NCBI GenBank assembly: GCA_963720885.1 | Contig: CAVRGW010000004.1 | Coordinates: 434,001 to 498,000, forward strand | Length of the DNA stretch: 64,000 nt | From: DATLLN01 sp963720885 | GTDB lineage: Bacteria > Actinomycetota > Thermoleophilia > Gaiellales > JAICJC01 | Reading direction: 5' to 3' | In this document: positions 1-8,474 of the stretch, piece after piece | Layout of the letters: each line of letters begins with the position of its first letter | How positions within the stretch are numbered: position 1 is the stretch's first letter | Notes under the pieces: generated by a model | The model's database searches: none | What the model was told of the DNA's origin: nothing | What the model saw: the letters and a program-made list of their open reading frames with translations, nothing else | Position numbers and translations under genes: made by a program

Positions 1-2
1 CC

Positions 3-743
3 CTGGAGGCTGCCGACGAGCTGGCGGCGACGCTCAGCGGCGACGTCCTCCGGGTCGAAGTGCCGCCGATGGCGGACTGGGCCGAGGCGTTCGTACCGAC
101 CCGGCTGCACGTGCTGGTGCGATTCGGGCTCTGGCGGCGGCTGATCGAGGAGCCGCTGCCGGACGACGCCACGCTCTACGCCACCACCACGACGCTCCTG
201 CACTACGCCAAGGGCGTGGCCTACGCGGCAACCGGCGACGTCGAGTCCGCAAAGCGGGAACGGGAGCGCTTTGCGCGCGCCTACGAGCAGCTGCCCGAGA
301 GCCGGTACCTGTTCAACAACACGAGCCGGGAGATCATGGCGGTCGCCGAGTCGATGCTGGACGGGGAGATCGAGTACCGCGCGGGCAACCTCGACCTCGC
401 GTTCGAGCACCTGCGGCGTGCCGTCCAGCGCGACGACGACCTGCTCTACGACGAGCCGTGGAACTGGATGCAGCCAACCCGCCATGCCCTCGGCGCCCTA
501 CTGCTCGAGCAGGGCCAGGTCGAGGACGCCGCGGCGATCTACCGCGCCGATCTCGGCCTGGACAACACGCTGCGGCGGCCGTGCCGGCACCCGGGAAACG
601 TCTGGAGCCTCCACGGCTACCACGAGTGCCTGCACCGTCTCGGCCGGTGCGACGAGGCGGATGTGCTTCGGCCACAGCTGGACGCGGCGCTGGCCGAGGC
701 CAGCGTCCCGATCACCTCCTCCTGCTTCTGCCGCATCGGCTGA
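3..743 (+). CDS. TPR-repeat protein, C-terminal part (cut by window edge)
   Basis: The reading frame is open from the left edge, so the start lies outside the window; about 246 codons are visible. Helical pairs typical of tetratricopeptide repeats recur, for example around HALGALLLEQGQVEDAAAIY and WSLHGYHECLHRLGRCDEA near the C-terminus. The segment before them (HYAKGVAYAATGDVESAKRE) is also TPR-like. TPR domains are protein-interaction scaffolds, so no enzymatic role can be assigned from this part. An internal GTG at 60 could be read as a start, but the frame upstream continues in the same helical style, so I treat the gene as truncated by the window. It converges with the minus-strand secreted protein that ends at 757. 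Confidence 0.75.
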   Translation: MEAADELAATLSGDVLRVEVPPMADWAEAFVPTRLHVLVRFGLWRRLIEEPLPDDATLYATTTTLLHYAKGVAYAATGDVESAKRERERFARAYEQLPESRYLFNNTSREIMAVAESMLDGEIEYRAGNLDLAFEHLRRAVQRDDDLLYDEPWNWMQPTRHALGALLLEQGQVEDAAAIYRADLGLDNTLRRPCRHPGNVWSLHGYHECLHRLGRCDEADVLRPQLDAALAEASVPITSSCFCRIG

Positions 744-756
744 CACCGTCGTGTGC

Positions 757-1374
757 TCATGCCGGCGTGACCGTGCCGAAGTACTGACACCGCTCCGTCG
801 TGAAGTTGATCAGGATGTGGAAGACCACTGACACGACGTTCGTCGTCGTGTGAGCTACCAGCGTCCCTTCGAGCCGGTATGGCGTCGTCCCGGACGGTGT
901 ACCCGTGATGTAGCCGATGTCGAGTTGGCTCGCCGGGTTGCCAGGCGTGAAGCCGTCCTGTTTGACGATGGTCGGGGTGCTGAAATCGGAGAAGGTGTAG
1001 GTGGCGTTGACGTCCCCAGCCGATCCGGCGTCGACGTGCATCTGGCCGCCCTCTGAGCCGCCCGACACGAACTCGAGGAAGCACGTCGTCGTGATCGTCA
1101 GTCCGTTGCCGGAGAAGGCAGTCGTGGTTCCGTGATCCGTGCGGCTCATCGCCATGTCGACGTTGATCCGCGACGGTCCCTGCTTCCACGTCAGCGGTTT
1201 CTCGGTACCCGCGTCGCAGTCGGCCTTTGCGTTGACGACCCGCAGTGCGCCGCCGGTCTTCTTGTAGCACCCGACGATGGTGCCGTTGCCTCCGGGGATC
1301 GCCGACCAGGCCACCTGGGCGGCGATCAAGGCCAACGCAGTGACCAGGACGATGGTGAGCGTGCGGTGCGTCAT
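757..1374 (-). CDS. Secreted hypothetical protein with IPGGNGTIVGCYKK motif
   Basis: The chosen ATG at 1374 is preceded by GGAGGG at a good distance and opens a clear signal peptide (MTHRTLTIVLVTALALIAAQ), giving 205 aa; longer in-frame starts would bury the signal. Just after the predicted cleavage site comes IPGGNGTIVGCYKK, then LRVV, a Cys and PLTW. I recognise this N-terminal block from many exported actinobacterial proteins of unknown function. The remainder looks beta-rich with three further Cys. It is likely secreted or surface-exposed. The function is unknown, and neighbours give no clue. Confidence 0.7.
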   Translation of the reverse strand: MTHRTLTIVLVTALALIAAQVAWSAIPGGNGTIVGCYKKTGGALRVVNAKADCDAGTEKPLTWKQGPSRINVDMAMSRTDHGTTTAFSGNGLTITTTCFLEFVSGGSEGGQMHVDAGSAGDVNATYTFSDFSTPTIVKQDGFTPGNPASQLDIGYITGTPSGTTPYRLEGTLVAHTTTNVVSVVFHILINFTTERCQYFGTVTPA

Positions 1375-1479
1375 TCGACCCTCCGAGACCCCGCCGAGCG
1401 CGCTCCACCGATAAGCGCGCAATTGAGACAATCATCACGAATCCCGGTGGCTAATCAACTCCGTGCTGAGCAGTGACGG

Positions 1480-2574
1480 TCATTCGCCTCGTGCGGCGGG
1501 TAGCAGCACCGTGACGCAGAGCCCGCCGGAGGCTCGGGGGTTGAGGGCGAGCGTCCCGTCGTGTGCCTGGGCGATGCTCTTGACGATCGCCAGGCCAAGG
1601 CCGACTCCCGCGTGATCGGTGCGTATCCGTTCGGTGCCCCGCTGAAACGGCGCGGCAAGCGTGGAGACCGATTGGGGGGTGAGCCTCTCACCGGTGTTCT
1701 CGACGGTGAGCTCGACACGCTTTGCGCCACCGCCGGTCGTGACCCACACGGTGCCCCGTTCCGGCAGGTTGTGGACGATCGCGTTGTGCACGAGATTCGT
1801 CGTCAGCTGCAGCAGGAGCGCACGCGATCCCTCGGTGGGGGCCACATCGCCGGACGTCTCGATGGTCACGTCGCGTTGTTCGGCGAACGGCAGGAGCGTT
1901 TCGGCGGCTTCCTCCGCCACCAGGGACAGATCGACCTGGTCTCGGGTGAACGACCGCTGGTCGGCGCGGCTGAGCACGAGCAATGCCTCGCTCAGGTCGA
2001 TCGCCCGGGCGTTGACTGCGTACAGGCGCTCGACGAGTTCGCCGGCGTCGCGGTTGGGATCCTTGCGAGCCACGTCGAGCAGGGACTGCGTGATCGCCAG
2101 CGGGGTGCGCAGTTCGTGGGAGGCGTTGGCTGCGAACCTCTGCTGTTCGGCCACGTGTGCCTCGAGCCGGGCGAGCGCCGTGTCGAAGGCGTCGGCGAGT
2201 TCGCGGAACTCGTCCTGACGGCCGTCCAACTCGATCCGGTGGGAGAGCGATCCGGTCGCGGCCATGCGTGTGGCGTCCGTGATGCGACTCAGGGGGGCGA
2301 GCATGCGGCCGGCGAGCAGCCACCCTCCGACGAGGCCGAACACCAGCAGGAACACGAGCACGATGGCGGCGACGGAGGTGAACCCGTGCAGGGGGTCGGA
2401 GCGGTCGAGGATGAACTGCCACGAGGGATGCATGTGGTAGAGCACACCATCAGGGATGTAGCGCAGAACGACCACCCAAACGACCGCGAGCATCAAGACG
2501 CCGGCGAGCATGAGGAACCCCGCGTAGCTCAGGGTGAGCTTGAGGCGAACGCTCAAACCAGGGGCTCTATCCAC
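1480..2574 (-). CDS. Sensor histidine kinase
   Basis: A 364-aa membrane histidine kinase, transcribed after and overlapping its response regulator by 8 bases. The GTG at 2574 follows GGGAGGAGAAC, which decides the start. An N-terminal TM helix (about residues 15-37) and a second (about 65-90) flank a short extracytoplasmic loop, followed by a HAMP-like linker. The H-box is ASHELRTPLA, the N-box is TNLVHNAIVHN and the G-box is GVGLGLAIVK. It autophosphorylates on His and transfers to the adjacent OmpR regulator. The divergent neighbour is a peptidoglycan carboxypeptidase, so an envelope signal is possible; that is inference. Confidence 0.93.
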   Translation of the reverse strand: MDRAPGLSVRLKLTLSYAGFLMLAGVLMLAVVWVVVLRYIPDGVLYHMHPSWQFILDRSDPLHGFTSVAAIVLVFLLVFGLVGGWLLAGRMLAPLSRITDATRMAATGSLSHRIELDGRQDEFRELADAFDTALARLEAHVAEQQRFAANASHELRTPLAITQSLLDVARKDPNRDAGELVERLYAVNARAIDLSEALLVLSRADQRSFTRDQVDLSLVAEEAAETLLPFAEQRDVTIETSGDVAPTEGSRALLLQLTTNLVHNAIVHNLPERGTVWVTTGGGAKRVELTVENTGERLTPQSVSTLAAPFQRGTERIRTDHAGVGLGLAIVKSIAQAHDGTLALNPRASGGLCVTVLLPAARGE

Positions 2575-3262
2575 GTTCTCCTCCCTGACACCCGATGCCG
2601 GGTGCCGTGTCGATGCGGTAGCCGACGCCAGGCACGGTGGCGATGATCCAGGGCTCGCCGAGCCGTTTGCGCAGTGCCGAGATCGTGATGCGCACGGCGT
2701 TGGTGAACGGGTCTGCGTTCTCGTCCCACGCCCGGGCCAGGAGCTGCTCGGCGCTGACGACGCCGCCTTCGGCGGCGACCAGGACTTCGAGCGCTGCGAA
2801 CTGCTTCCGGGTGAGCGCGACGTAGCGGCCGTCGCGGTAGACCTCTCGGCGGAACGGATCCAGCCGCAGACCTGCGATCTCTCGCACGGGCGGCCTGTTG
2901 TGGCCACGCCTGCGGTCGAGCGCTCGCAGACGGAGCGCGAGTTCCTGGAGTTCGAACGGCTTGGTGAGGTAGTCGTCGGCGCCGAGCTCGAACCCGCTGG
3001 CCTTGTCGTCGAGCCGGTCGGCAGCGGTGAGCATGAGGATCGGCATGCCGCTGCCGGAGGCGACGATGCGTCTGGCGATCTCGTCGCCGGAAGGCCCGGG
3101 AATGTCCCGGTCGAGGACGGCGATCTCGTAGGCGTTGCGCTCCAGCAGCTCGAGCGCGGTGTCGCCATCCCCTGCGATGTCGGCCGCGATCGCCTCCAGG
3201 CGGAGGCCATCGCGGATGGCTTCCGCCAGATAGGGCTCGTCCTCGACCACCAACACGCGCAC
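2567..3262 (-). CDS. OmpR/PhoB-family response regulator
   Basis: 231 aa: an N-terminal receiver (VVEDEPYL acidic pair, phospho-acceptor Asp in LDRDIPG, Thr in MLTAAD, Lys in YLTKPFE) and a C-terminal winged helix ending in VPGVGYRID. The phospho-acceptor motif is LDRD rather than the usual LDLxLP, still with Asp at the right place. The GTG at 3262 gives the canonical 'MRVLVVEDE' start. A longer in-frame extension exists but lacks a ribosome-binding site and would not match family length. It is the upstream gene of the two-component operon and is divergent from the carboxypeptidase starting at 3350, so the roughly 90-bp gap probably carries both promoters. Confidence 0.93.
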   Translation of the reverse strand: MRVLVVEDEPYLAEAIRDGLRLEAIAADIAGDGDTALELLERNAYEIAVLDRDIPGPSGDEIARRIVASGSGMPILMLTAADRLDDKASGFELGADDYLTKPFELQELALRLRALDRRRGHNRPPVREIAGLRLDPFRREVYRDGRYVALTRKQFAALEVLVAAEGGVVSAEQLLARAWDENADPFTNAVRITISALRKRLGEPWIIATVPGVGYRIDTAPGIGCQGGERG

Positions 3263-3349
3263 GCTTCCGATGATAGGAGCCACCGCATTTCGTCGGCGTA
3301 TCCAAAAGCCGAAACGTGCTGGCAACACCACGCCGCCCAGACTCGCGGC

Positions 3350-4396
3350 ATGACCCATGACAGACCAGCACGAACAACCACCCGTAGGATCTCCCGGATC
3401 GGTGCCGCCGGCCTGCTCGCCGTCATCGCGGCAGCCGCCGTCCTCGGCCACCGGTCACCGTTGTCCTCGAGCTCGGGGGCCGCATCACCACCCGCCGACG
3501 TACTCCACACCGCGCACCGTCTCGCACAGGGCGAAACGCGGCTGAAGACAGCGTTGCCGGCACGTCGCCACGCCGTGCTCCGCGACGTGTGGCCGGCCGA
3601 TGGCCAGGCCGCGTTCGTTCAAACGGGGCAGCCACAGATCCACGCCGGCCCAAACCAGCACCCGGCACCGATCGCCAGCGTCACAAAGGTGATGACGGCC
3701 TACGTCGTGCTCCGTGATCACCCGCTGCGGCCGGGTGAGGACGGCCCGACGATCACGCTCACCCAGGCCGATGTGGCCGACACCGACCGGCGGCGGGCGC
3801 GGGGGGAATCGGTCGTGCCGATCGCGGCCGGGGAGCAGCTGACCGAACGTCAGGCGCTGCAGGCGCTGCTGATTCCGTCGGCCAACAACATCGCCGCGGT
3901 TCTGGCGCAGTGGGACGCAGGCTCGACTGAGCGGTTCGTCGACCGGATGAACGCCGCCGCACGGTCGCTCGGCATGACCCACACCCGCTACACCGACCCC
4001 AGCGGCTACGACGCTGCGACCGTCTCGACGGCGGTCGACCAGGTGCGGATCGTCGATCGGGCCATGCGCCTGCGGGCGTTCGCGAGCATCGCCGCCACAC
4101 CGAGCGCGACGCTGCCGGTCGCCGGCACCGTGCACAACACCAACGCGTTGCTCGGGCATGACGGGTTCGTCGGTGTCAAGACCGGCTCGGACGACGCGGC
4201 CGGCGGCTGCTTCGCGTTCCGGGCGATCCGCTGGATCGGCGGCAAACAGACCGCGATCACCGGGGTCGTACTGGGTCAACCCGGCACCGACCAGATCGGG
4301 GCGGGTCTCGCGGCCGGCGACGACATGGTGAACCGCATCGCGGGTCACCGTTCACAGGATCGCCGCGTGCCGACCGCACCACCGGGGGAGGGTTAG
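3350..4396 (+). CDS. D-alanyl-D-alanine carboxypeptidase (penicillin-binding protein)
   Basis: 348 aa with an N-terminal signal anchor (about residues 15-35). The three active-site motifs of serine DD-peptidases are present in order: SxxK as ASVTK, SxN as PSANN, and KTG as VKTGSDD. Family S11 enzymes trim the terminal D-Ala from peptidoglycan stem peptides outside the membrane. The start ATG at 3350 gives MTHDRPARTTTRR before the hydrophobic segment. It is divergent from the two-component operon, a common arrangement for regulated envelope genes. Its 3' end overlaps the convergent SGNH hydrolase stop by a few bases. Confidence 0.92.
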   Translation: MTHDRPARTTTRRISRIGAAGLLAVIAAAAVLGHRSPLSSSSGAASPPADVLHTAHRLAQGETRLKTALPARRHAVLRDVWPADGQAAFVQTGQPQIHAGPNQHPAPIASVTKVMTAYVVLRDHPLRPGEDGPTITLTQADVADTDRRRARGESVVPIAAGEQLTERQALQALLIPSANNIAAVLAQWDAGSTERFVDRMNAAARSLGMTHTRYTDPSGYDAATVSTAVDQVRIVDRAMRLRAFASIAATPSATLPVAGTVHNTNALLGHDGFVGVKTGSDDAAGGCFAFRAIRWIGGKQTAITGVVLGQPGTDQIGAGLAAGDDMVNRIAGHRSQDRRVPTAPPGEG

Positions 4397-5034
4397 GTCT
4401 GTAGAGCCGTGTAGTCCAGGTCGGACAGTGCCCCGGCCACGGCGGCTCCGATCGCTGCATGGCCGGGAACATCGAAGTGGATGCCGTCAGTGGGACTCGA
4501 CTCCACGAGCCCGCGCAGGTCGAGGACCGTGCACGGATGCTCCTCGGCCATCCGCTGAAACGCTTCCGAGAATCGCCCGGACTCGGCCTCTCCATGTGGG
4601 CTCCACGGCTCCCATCTGCCGAGTGATGCGAATGGCGGCGGGACGACCACGAGGGACTTCGGCGGTCCGCCTCCGGGTCCCGCCGTGCTGCGGGCGATCA
4701 CATCGACGAGTGCCCCCACGCCCTGGGCGGCATAGTGCGCGGTGACGCCGGCGGGAAGGAACACGTCGTTCGTGCCCAGGAAGACCACGACGACGTCGAT
4801 CGGCTGGTGCGTGGCCAGGCAGACGGGGAGAAACGTCAACCCGTTCAAGGTCGGGTCGAGTGGGTCGTCGAAGGCCGACGTTCGTCCGGATAGTCCGGCC
4901 TCGATCACATCGACCGCATCGCCGAGACGCGCTCGCAGCACGCCTGGCCACCGTTCGTCTCGGCCGAACCGCTCGCCGGTCTCGGGGTCGTGTCCCCAGG
5001 TGTTCGAGTCGCCGTAACACAGGATCGATCGCAT
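4393..5034 (-). CDS. SGNH/GDSL-family esterase
   Basis: 213 aa without a signal peptide. Block I is YGDSNTWG (nucleophile Ser), block III carries GTND, and block V carries DGIHFD with the catalytic Asp/His pair. This is the arylesterase/lysophospholipase-like group of SGNH hydrolases that act on small esters in the cytoplasm; the substrate cannot be named. The ATG at 5034 sits just before the GDS block, as usual for the family. The gene converges on the carboxypeptidase and is followed upstream by a tRNA-fragment repeat. Confidence 0.88.
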   Translation of the reverse strand: MRSILCYGDSNTWGHDPETGERFGRDERWPGVLRARLGDAVDVIEAGLSGRTSAFDDPLDPTLNGLTFLPVCLATHQPIDVVVVFLGTNDVFLPAGVTAHYAAQGVGALVDVIARSTAGPGGGPPKSLVVVPPPFASLGRWEPWSPHGEAESGRFSEAFQRMAEEHPCTVLDLRGLVESSPTDGIHFDVPGHAAIGAAVAGALSDLDYTALQT

Positions 5035-5079
5035 GCCGACAACCCTATCTGCCGACCGATACGGCGTGGTGGTTGAGCC

Positions 5080-5120
5080 ATGCGCCCCGGCAGGATTCGA
5101 ACGCGCAACCTCTGCCTCCG
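5080..5120 (-). repeat. Degenerate tRNA-Arg 3'-half copy 1
   Basis: Read on the minus strand this is a diverged copy of the 3' half of the tRNA-Arg at 63283-63355: the anticodon-stem 3' strand (GGAGGCAGAGG), T-arm (GTTCGAATC with changes) and acceptor strand. The 5' half is absent. Several positions differ from the intact gene (GCGCCCCGGC instead of GCGCCCGGC), so this is the most diverged copy. It is preceded on the plus strand by GTGGTTGAGCC, which is also found beside other copies. Confidence 0.65.
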
Positions 5121-5266
5121 TCGCAGGTCGTCCATGGCCCGTTCAATTCGTTGCCGCCATGGAATCGCCATCACATTCCCGGCCCGCTTGGCGCCGTCGA
5201 GATGCTCTAGGATCGGCGCCCGGACGTCGTGAGGACCTGACGAACCGCCACGAGCGGGTGGAGGAA

Positions 5267-5764
5267 ATGATGAGCGAACGGCACGTCCATCGTCTGTGGT
5301 CGTTGGCCACTGTCCGAATCCTTGGTGTGGGGGTCGCCCTGGCACTGACCGTTTCAGGCTGCGGCGGCGGCGGCGCCGCGTCGGGGGCGTCCTCCGCACC
5401 CGGCGTGTCCTCTGTTCCGACCAGTCCGACGTCGACGGTTCCGCCCGACTCGAGTTCCGGTGGCTCCACCACGCAGACGTCCGGCGACCTGTCCGGGAAG
5501 TGGACCGGCCGCTACGGTGGGACCTTCAAGGGAACCTTCCAGCTCAACTGGCAGCAGACCGGATCGAAGCTGCACGGCACGATCGCGCTGTCGACGTCCG
5601 GCACGGTCCCGGTGAACGGCACGGTGGACGGTGATTCGATCAGGTTCGGAACCGTCGGCTCGACAGCGGTCACGTACACCGGCACCATTACGGGCAACTC
5701 CATGTCCGGCAGCTACGACACGCCGAGCGGCGGAGGCAACTGGAGCGCGCATAAAGCGTCGTAA
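5267..5764 (+). CDS. Small secreted lipoprotein
   Basis: 165 aa. Start ATG at 5267 (or the adjacent ATG at 5270) follows GGTGGAGGAA. A lipoprotein signal ends in the lipobox LTVSGC, then a Gly-rich and a Ser/Thr/Pro-rich linker (to about residue 85) leads to a compact beta domain with repeated turns (GKWTGRYGG, LHGTIALST, MSGSYDTPSG). This resembles small lipocalin-like or extracellular beta-sandwich domains, but I cannot assign a family. It is likely anchored on the outer face of the membrane. An upstream in-frame extension runs through the tRNA-fragment repeat and is rejected. Confidence 0.8.
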   Translation: MMSERHVHRLWSLATVRILGVGVALALTVSGCGGGGAASGASSAPGVSSVPTSPTSTVPPDSSSGGSTTQTSGDLSGKWTGRYGGTFKGTFQLNWQQTGSKLHGTIALSTSGTVPVNGTVDGDSIRFGTVGSTAVTYTGTITGNSMSGSYDTPSGGGNWSAHKAS

Positions 5765-5950
5765 GTCGTCGTGCGGCCGGATTGCGTAGTAGGTGATCTT
5801 GACTGCGGGCACGCAGGTCTACGTACGCGACCGGCTGCGAGGTAGAAACCGGTCTCCCTCCCGACTACGGCTATCCGCTGCCGCCGGGAGAGGGCGTTTG
5901 ATCGCAGCATGGCGTGGGCGGACTGGTCTCCGCCCACGCCAGCCGGCAGG

Positions 5951-7645
5951 TCAGCCGCGAATGCAGAACGTGTTGAGCGCGAATCCGTACGACGACTGGT
6001 TCACCTGGCAGCCGATCCGGGCCGAGAAGAACGCCGGTGTGGTCGCCACCGCGCGGGACGCCCACGGTGCCGGTCCGGTCGCCAGATCCGTGGCGATCTG
6101 ACCGTAGGTCTTGTCGCGCTCCTCGCCGGTCAGCTGGTTGGCGTCCTCCATCCGCGTGTTGAAGGCGGGGTCGTTGAAGTAGGCGAAGTTGCTGCCGCCG
6201 GTCTCTGGGATCGTCGAGCCGTCCAGCAGGATGTTCAGGAAGTCGTAGGCGTCGTAGTAGTCGGCGATCCAGCCCTCGTCGGCGATGTCGTACGGCTCGC
6301 CCTTGGTGCCCTCCTTGGTGAACTGGACGCCGCGGTCGAACTCCTTGATCTGGACGTCGATGCCGATCGCCTTCAGCTGCTGCTGGATGACGGCAGCGCG
6401 ATCGGGGCAGGGCTGTGTGTTGCAGGTGTAGAGAACGGCCGTGATCGGGGTCTTCACGCCGGACTCGGCGATCAGCTGCTTGGCCTTCTCGACGTTGCTG
6501 GAATCGAGCGGGTACACACTCTTCTCGAAACCTGCGGCCGGGAACTGTGGCGGCAGGTACTTGTCGGTCGGCAGCTCCGCGCCGTAGCCGGCGGGCACCG
6601 TGATCGCCTTGCGATCGATCGCCCAGTTGACCGCCTGCCGCACCTTCTCATTGCTGAACGCAGGCCGCGTCGTGTTCAGCCCCATGTAGGTGATGATCGC
6701 GCCCGGCGTGATGAAGAACCGCTGCGGCCCGCCGTCGGTGCCGTCGGGCCCGAACTCCTTGTTCAGCTGGAAGTTCTGGGCGGGGACGACCGCGTCGTAG
6801 ATGTAGTCGAGCTGTCCCTGCTTCGTCTCCAGCGTGGCCTGGTTCTGGTCGATGGTCAGCTGCGTGTAGTCGATCTCGTCCGGGTACGCCGGGCGGTCGC
6901 CGGAGTAGTGCGGGTTGCGCTTGAGCACGATCGACCGGTTGGGCGTGTAGCTGGCGATATAGTAGGGGCCGGCGCCGGCCGGGGCGTGGACGCCCTTGGG
7001 GTCGATCGGCGTGTCCTTGGTGACGGCGCACGCGAACGGCGTCGTCAGCTTGGAGATCAGCCCGCCGTCCTTCTGCACCAGCTGGATCACCAGCTTGTCG
7101 CCGTCGACCTGGATACCCGAGACGTGCTCGCCGGGCTTCCCGGTGAAGTCCTTCGCGCCCTTGATGAACGGCGTCAGGAACACGGCACCGAAGTAGCTCT
7201 GCTGCCTGGGATCGAGGTCACGCTCCAGCGCGTGTTGGAACGACTGTGCGGTGACCGGCTCGCCGGTGTTGAACGTGAACTTGCCGGGCGGCACCGTGTA
7301 GGTGTAGGTCAGCCCGTCGCCGGAGATCTCCGGCAGCGACGAGGCCGCCTCGGGATAGATGACCCGCCCTTCGTCGCCCTCGGCGTCCCGGTAGTTCGTC
7401 AGCTTGACGCACGTCGAGTACTCGATCTGCCAGCTGGACTGGTAGTAGGCCAGCGCGGGATCGAGGTAGTCGATGTTGCCCGAGAGCGCGACGGTCACCG
7501 TCCCGCCCTGCTGGTGGACCGGCAGCCCGGCCGTCGTCCCGCCGACAGTCGACCCGGACGACGATCCGGTAGAGCCGCACGCCGCGGAGAGGAGCAGGAC
7601 ACCCGCTGCCAGCACGGCGGCGGTCGCGAACAGTGATCGGGACAT
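5951..7645 (-). CDS. ABC transporter substrate-binding protein, family 5 (peptide/nickel type)
   Basis: 564 aa. A signal peptide with lipobox (LLSAACGS) marks a lipid-anchored extracellular binding protein. The body has family-5 landmarks: GGTVTVALSGNIDYLDPAL, the PYYIASYTPN segment, and FSNEKVRQAVNWAIDRKAI in the hinge region. Such proteins deliver oligopeptides or related solutes to an ABC importer, but no permease or ATPase gene lies nearby, so it is an orphan. The ATG at 7645 follows GGAGAG. Two closely spaced GACATGTC boxes lie directly upstream, matching boxes near the PadR gene, so PadR control is likely. Confidence 0.93.
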   Translation of the reverse strand: MSRSLFATAAVLAAGVLLLSAACGSTGSSSGSTVGGTTAGLPVHQQGGTVTVALSGNIDYLDPALAYYQSSWQIEYSTCVKLTNYRDAEGDEGRVIYPEAASSLPEISGDGLTYTYTVPPGKFTFNTGEPVTAQSFQHALERDLDPRQQSYFGAVFLTPFIKGAKDFTGKPGEHVSGIQVDGDKLVIQLVQKDGGLISKLTTPFACAVTKDTPIDPKGVHAPAGAGPYYIASYTPNRSIVLKRNPHYSGDRPAYPDEIDYTQLTIDQNQATLETKQGQLDYIYDAVVPAQNFQLNKEFGPDGTDGGPQRFFITPGAIITYMGLNTTRPAFSNEKVRQAVNWAIDRKAITVPAGYGAELPTDKYLPPQFPAAGFEKSVYPLDSSNVEKAKQLIAESGVKTPITAVLYTCNTQPCPDRAAVIQQQLKAIGIDVQIKEFDRGVQFTKEGTKGEPYDIADEGWIADYYDAYDFLNILLDGSTIPETGGSNFAYFNDPAFNTRMEDANQLTGEERDKTYGQIATDLATGPAPWASRAVATTPAFFSARIGCQVNQSSYGFALNTFCIRG

Positions 7646-7666
7646 GGCATCTCTCCTGGTCGAGTT

Positions 7667-7688
7667 GACATGTCTAAGACGACATGTC
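7667..7688. promoter_or_regulatory. Operator pair GACATGTC-N6-GACATGTC
   Basis: Two perfect 8-bp palindromes at 7667-7674 and 7681-7688, centres 14 bp apart, lie 22-43 bases upstream of the binding-protein start codon. The same spacing recurs at 7740-7760 and 8442-8463. The PadR-family protein two genes away is the obvious candidate ligand; that link is inference. Confidence 0.7.
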
Positions 7689-7739
7689 TGACGGAGCGTT
7701 AGCCTGCCAGGGCGCGGGTGTGATCGAGATCACAATTCT

Positions 7740-7760
7740 GACATGTCAAACTTTACATGT
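7740..7760. promoter_or_regulatory. Second operator pair with 14-bp spacing
   Basis: GACATGTC at 7740-7747 and TACATGTG at 7754-7761, again with centres 14 bp apart, lie about 95-115 bases upstream of the binding-protein gene. A TGATCGAGATCA palindrome at about 7721-7732 lies between the two operator pairs. Confidence 0.6.
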
Positions 7761-7864
7761 GGAAGCAAGGCTGGCATGCTCCGCCTGTCGCCACACCGGC
7801 TCACGGCGACGTCCAATCGCACAGGGCGGCGGCCGGCCCCGTCGCCGGCCGCCGCCACTGCGAC

Positions 7865-8407
7865 TCAGGCTCGGCGCTTGCGGCCGGCGCCGACGATCTT
7901 CTCGGCGGTCGGCGTCGACCGTTCGGCCCACTCCGAGATGCCGCGCTCGTACTCGATCCCCCACTCGAGCACCATCGCCCGCAGCTTCTCCGCCGGATGG
8001 TCGGGTGGGATCGTCTCGTAGACGTGCTCGTACAGGCCCAGGACGGCACGGTGGTACTCCGCCTCGCGGCGCATGTACTCGCGTGCCTCACCGGGGTCGA
8101 GCAGCCACAGGAAGTACACCCGCAGCAGCGCCTCGTGGCGCTGGCCGTGGGCCGGGTCGGGCCGCAGCAGCCAGATCCGGACCTCCTCCAGCCCTGCATC
8201 CGTCAGCCGGTAGGTCTTGCGGCCACGCGGCCCGGTGCCGTCGAGCTCGATCAGGCCCTCCTGAAGCAGCTTCGACAGCTCCGGGTAGATCTGCGTGTGC
8301 CGCGCCGGCCAGACGTCAACCATCGCCTGGTTGAAGACCTTGGTGATGTCGTAGCCGCTCATCGGCTCGCGGGCGAGAATCCCCAGGACGGCGTGGCGGA
8401 GCGACAT
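7865..8407 (-). CDS. PadR-family transcriptional regulator
   Basis: 180 aa starting at the ATG at 8407. The N-terminal winged helix is classic PadR: SLRHAVLGILAREPMSGYDI, then the recognition helix around TQIYPELSKLLQEGLIE and the wing GRKTYRLTDAG. A C-terminal helical domain of about 80 residues provides dimerisation, as in long PadR (subfamily with Vir_act_alpha_C). It is flanked by three pairs of GACATGTC-like boxes, one between it and the divergent gene at 8475 and two before the downstream binding protein. It therefore probably represses itself and both neighbours in response to a small ligand. Confidence 0.92.
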   Translation of the reverse strand: MSLRHAVLGILAREPMSGYDITKVFNQAMVDVWPARHTQIYPELSKLLQEGLIELDGTGPRGRKTYRLTDAGLEEVRIWLLRPDPAHGQRHEALLRVYFLWLLDPGEAREYMRREAEYHRAVLGLYEHVYETIPPDHPAEKLRAMVLEWGIEYERGISEWAERSTPTAEKIVGAGRKRRA

Positions 8408-8441
8408 CGTGCCGGGCAGTCTACTGGCTGGTAGCATCTTC

Positions 8442-8463
8442 GACCTGTCAGTTGAGACATGTT
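8442..8463. promoter_or_regulatory. Third operator pair, between padR-like gene and 8475 gene
   Basis: GACCTGTC (8442-8449) and GACATGTT (8456-8463) reproduce the 14-bp spacing of the other two pairs with one mismatch each. They lie in the divergent intergenic region, directly before the ribosome-binding site of the 8475 gene (TTTGGAGGATCCT). Confidence 0.65.
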
Positions 8464-8474
8464 TGGAGGATCCT

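Noticed and set aside
1480..3510. A 676-codon minus-strand frame linking regulator and kinase regions
   Set aside because: Only the last 364 codons match a kinase; the upstream part is an out-of-frame reading of the response regulator, and a strong ribosome-binding site marks the true start at 2574.
2534..4396. A longer start for the D-Ala-D-Ala carboxypeptidase
   Set aside because: The extra 272 codons are antisense to the response regulator and lack a signal peptide; ATG 3350 gives proper topology.
5909..7636. 575-codon plus-strand frame over the binding-protein gene
   Set aside because: It is the GC-driven antisense shadow of the minus-strand family-5 binding protein, which has a lipobox and recognisable motifs.
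7721..7732. CRP-like site TGATCGAGATCA
   Set aside because: A single imperfect palindrome between the PadR operator pairs; too weak to call independently.
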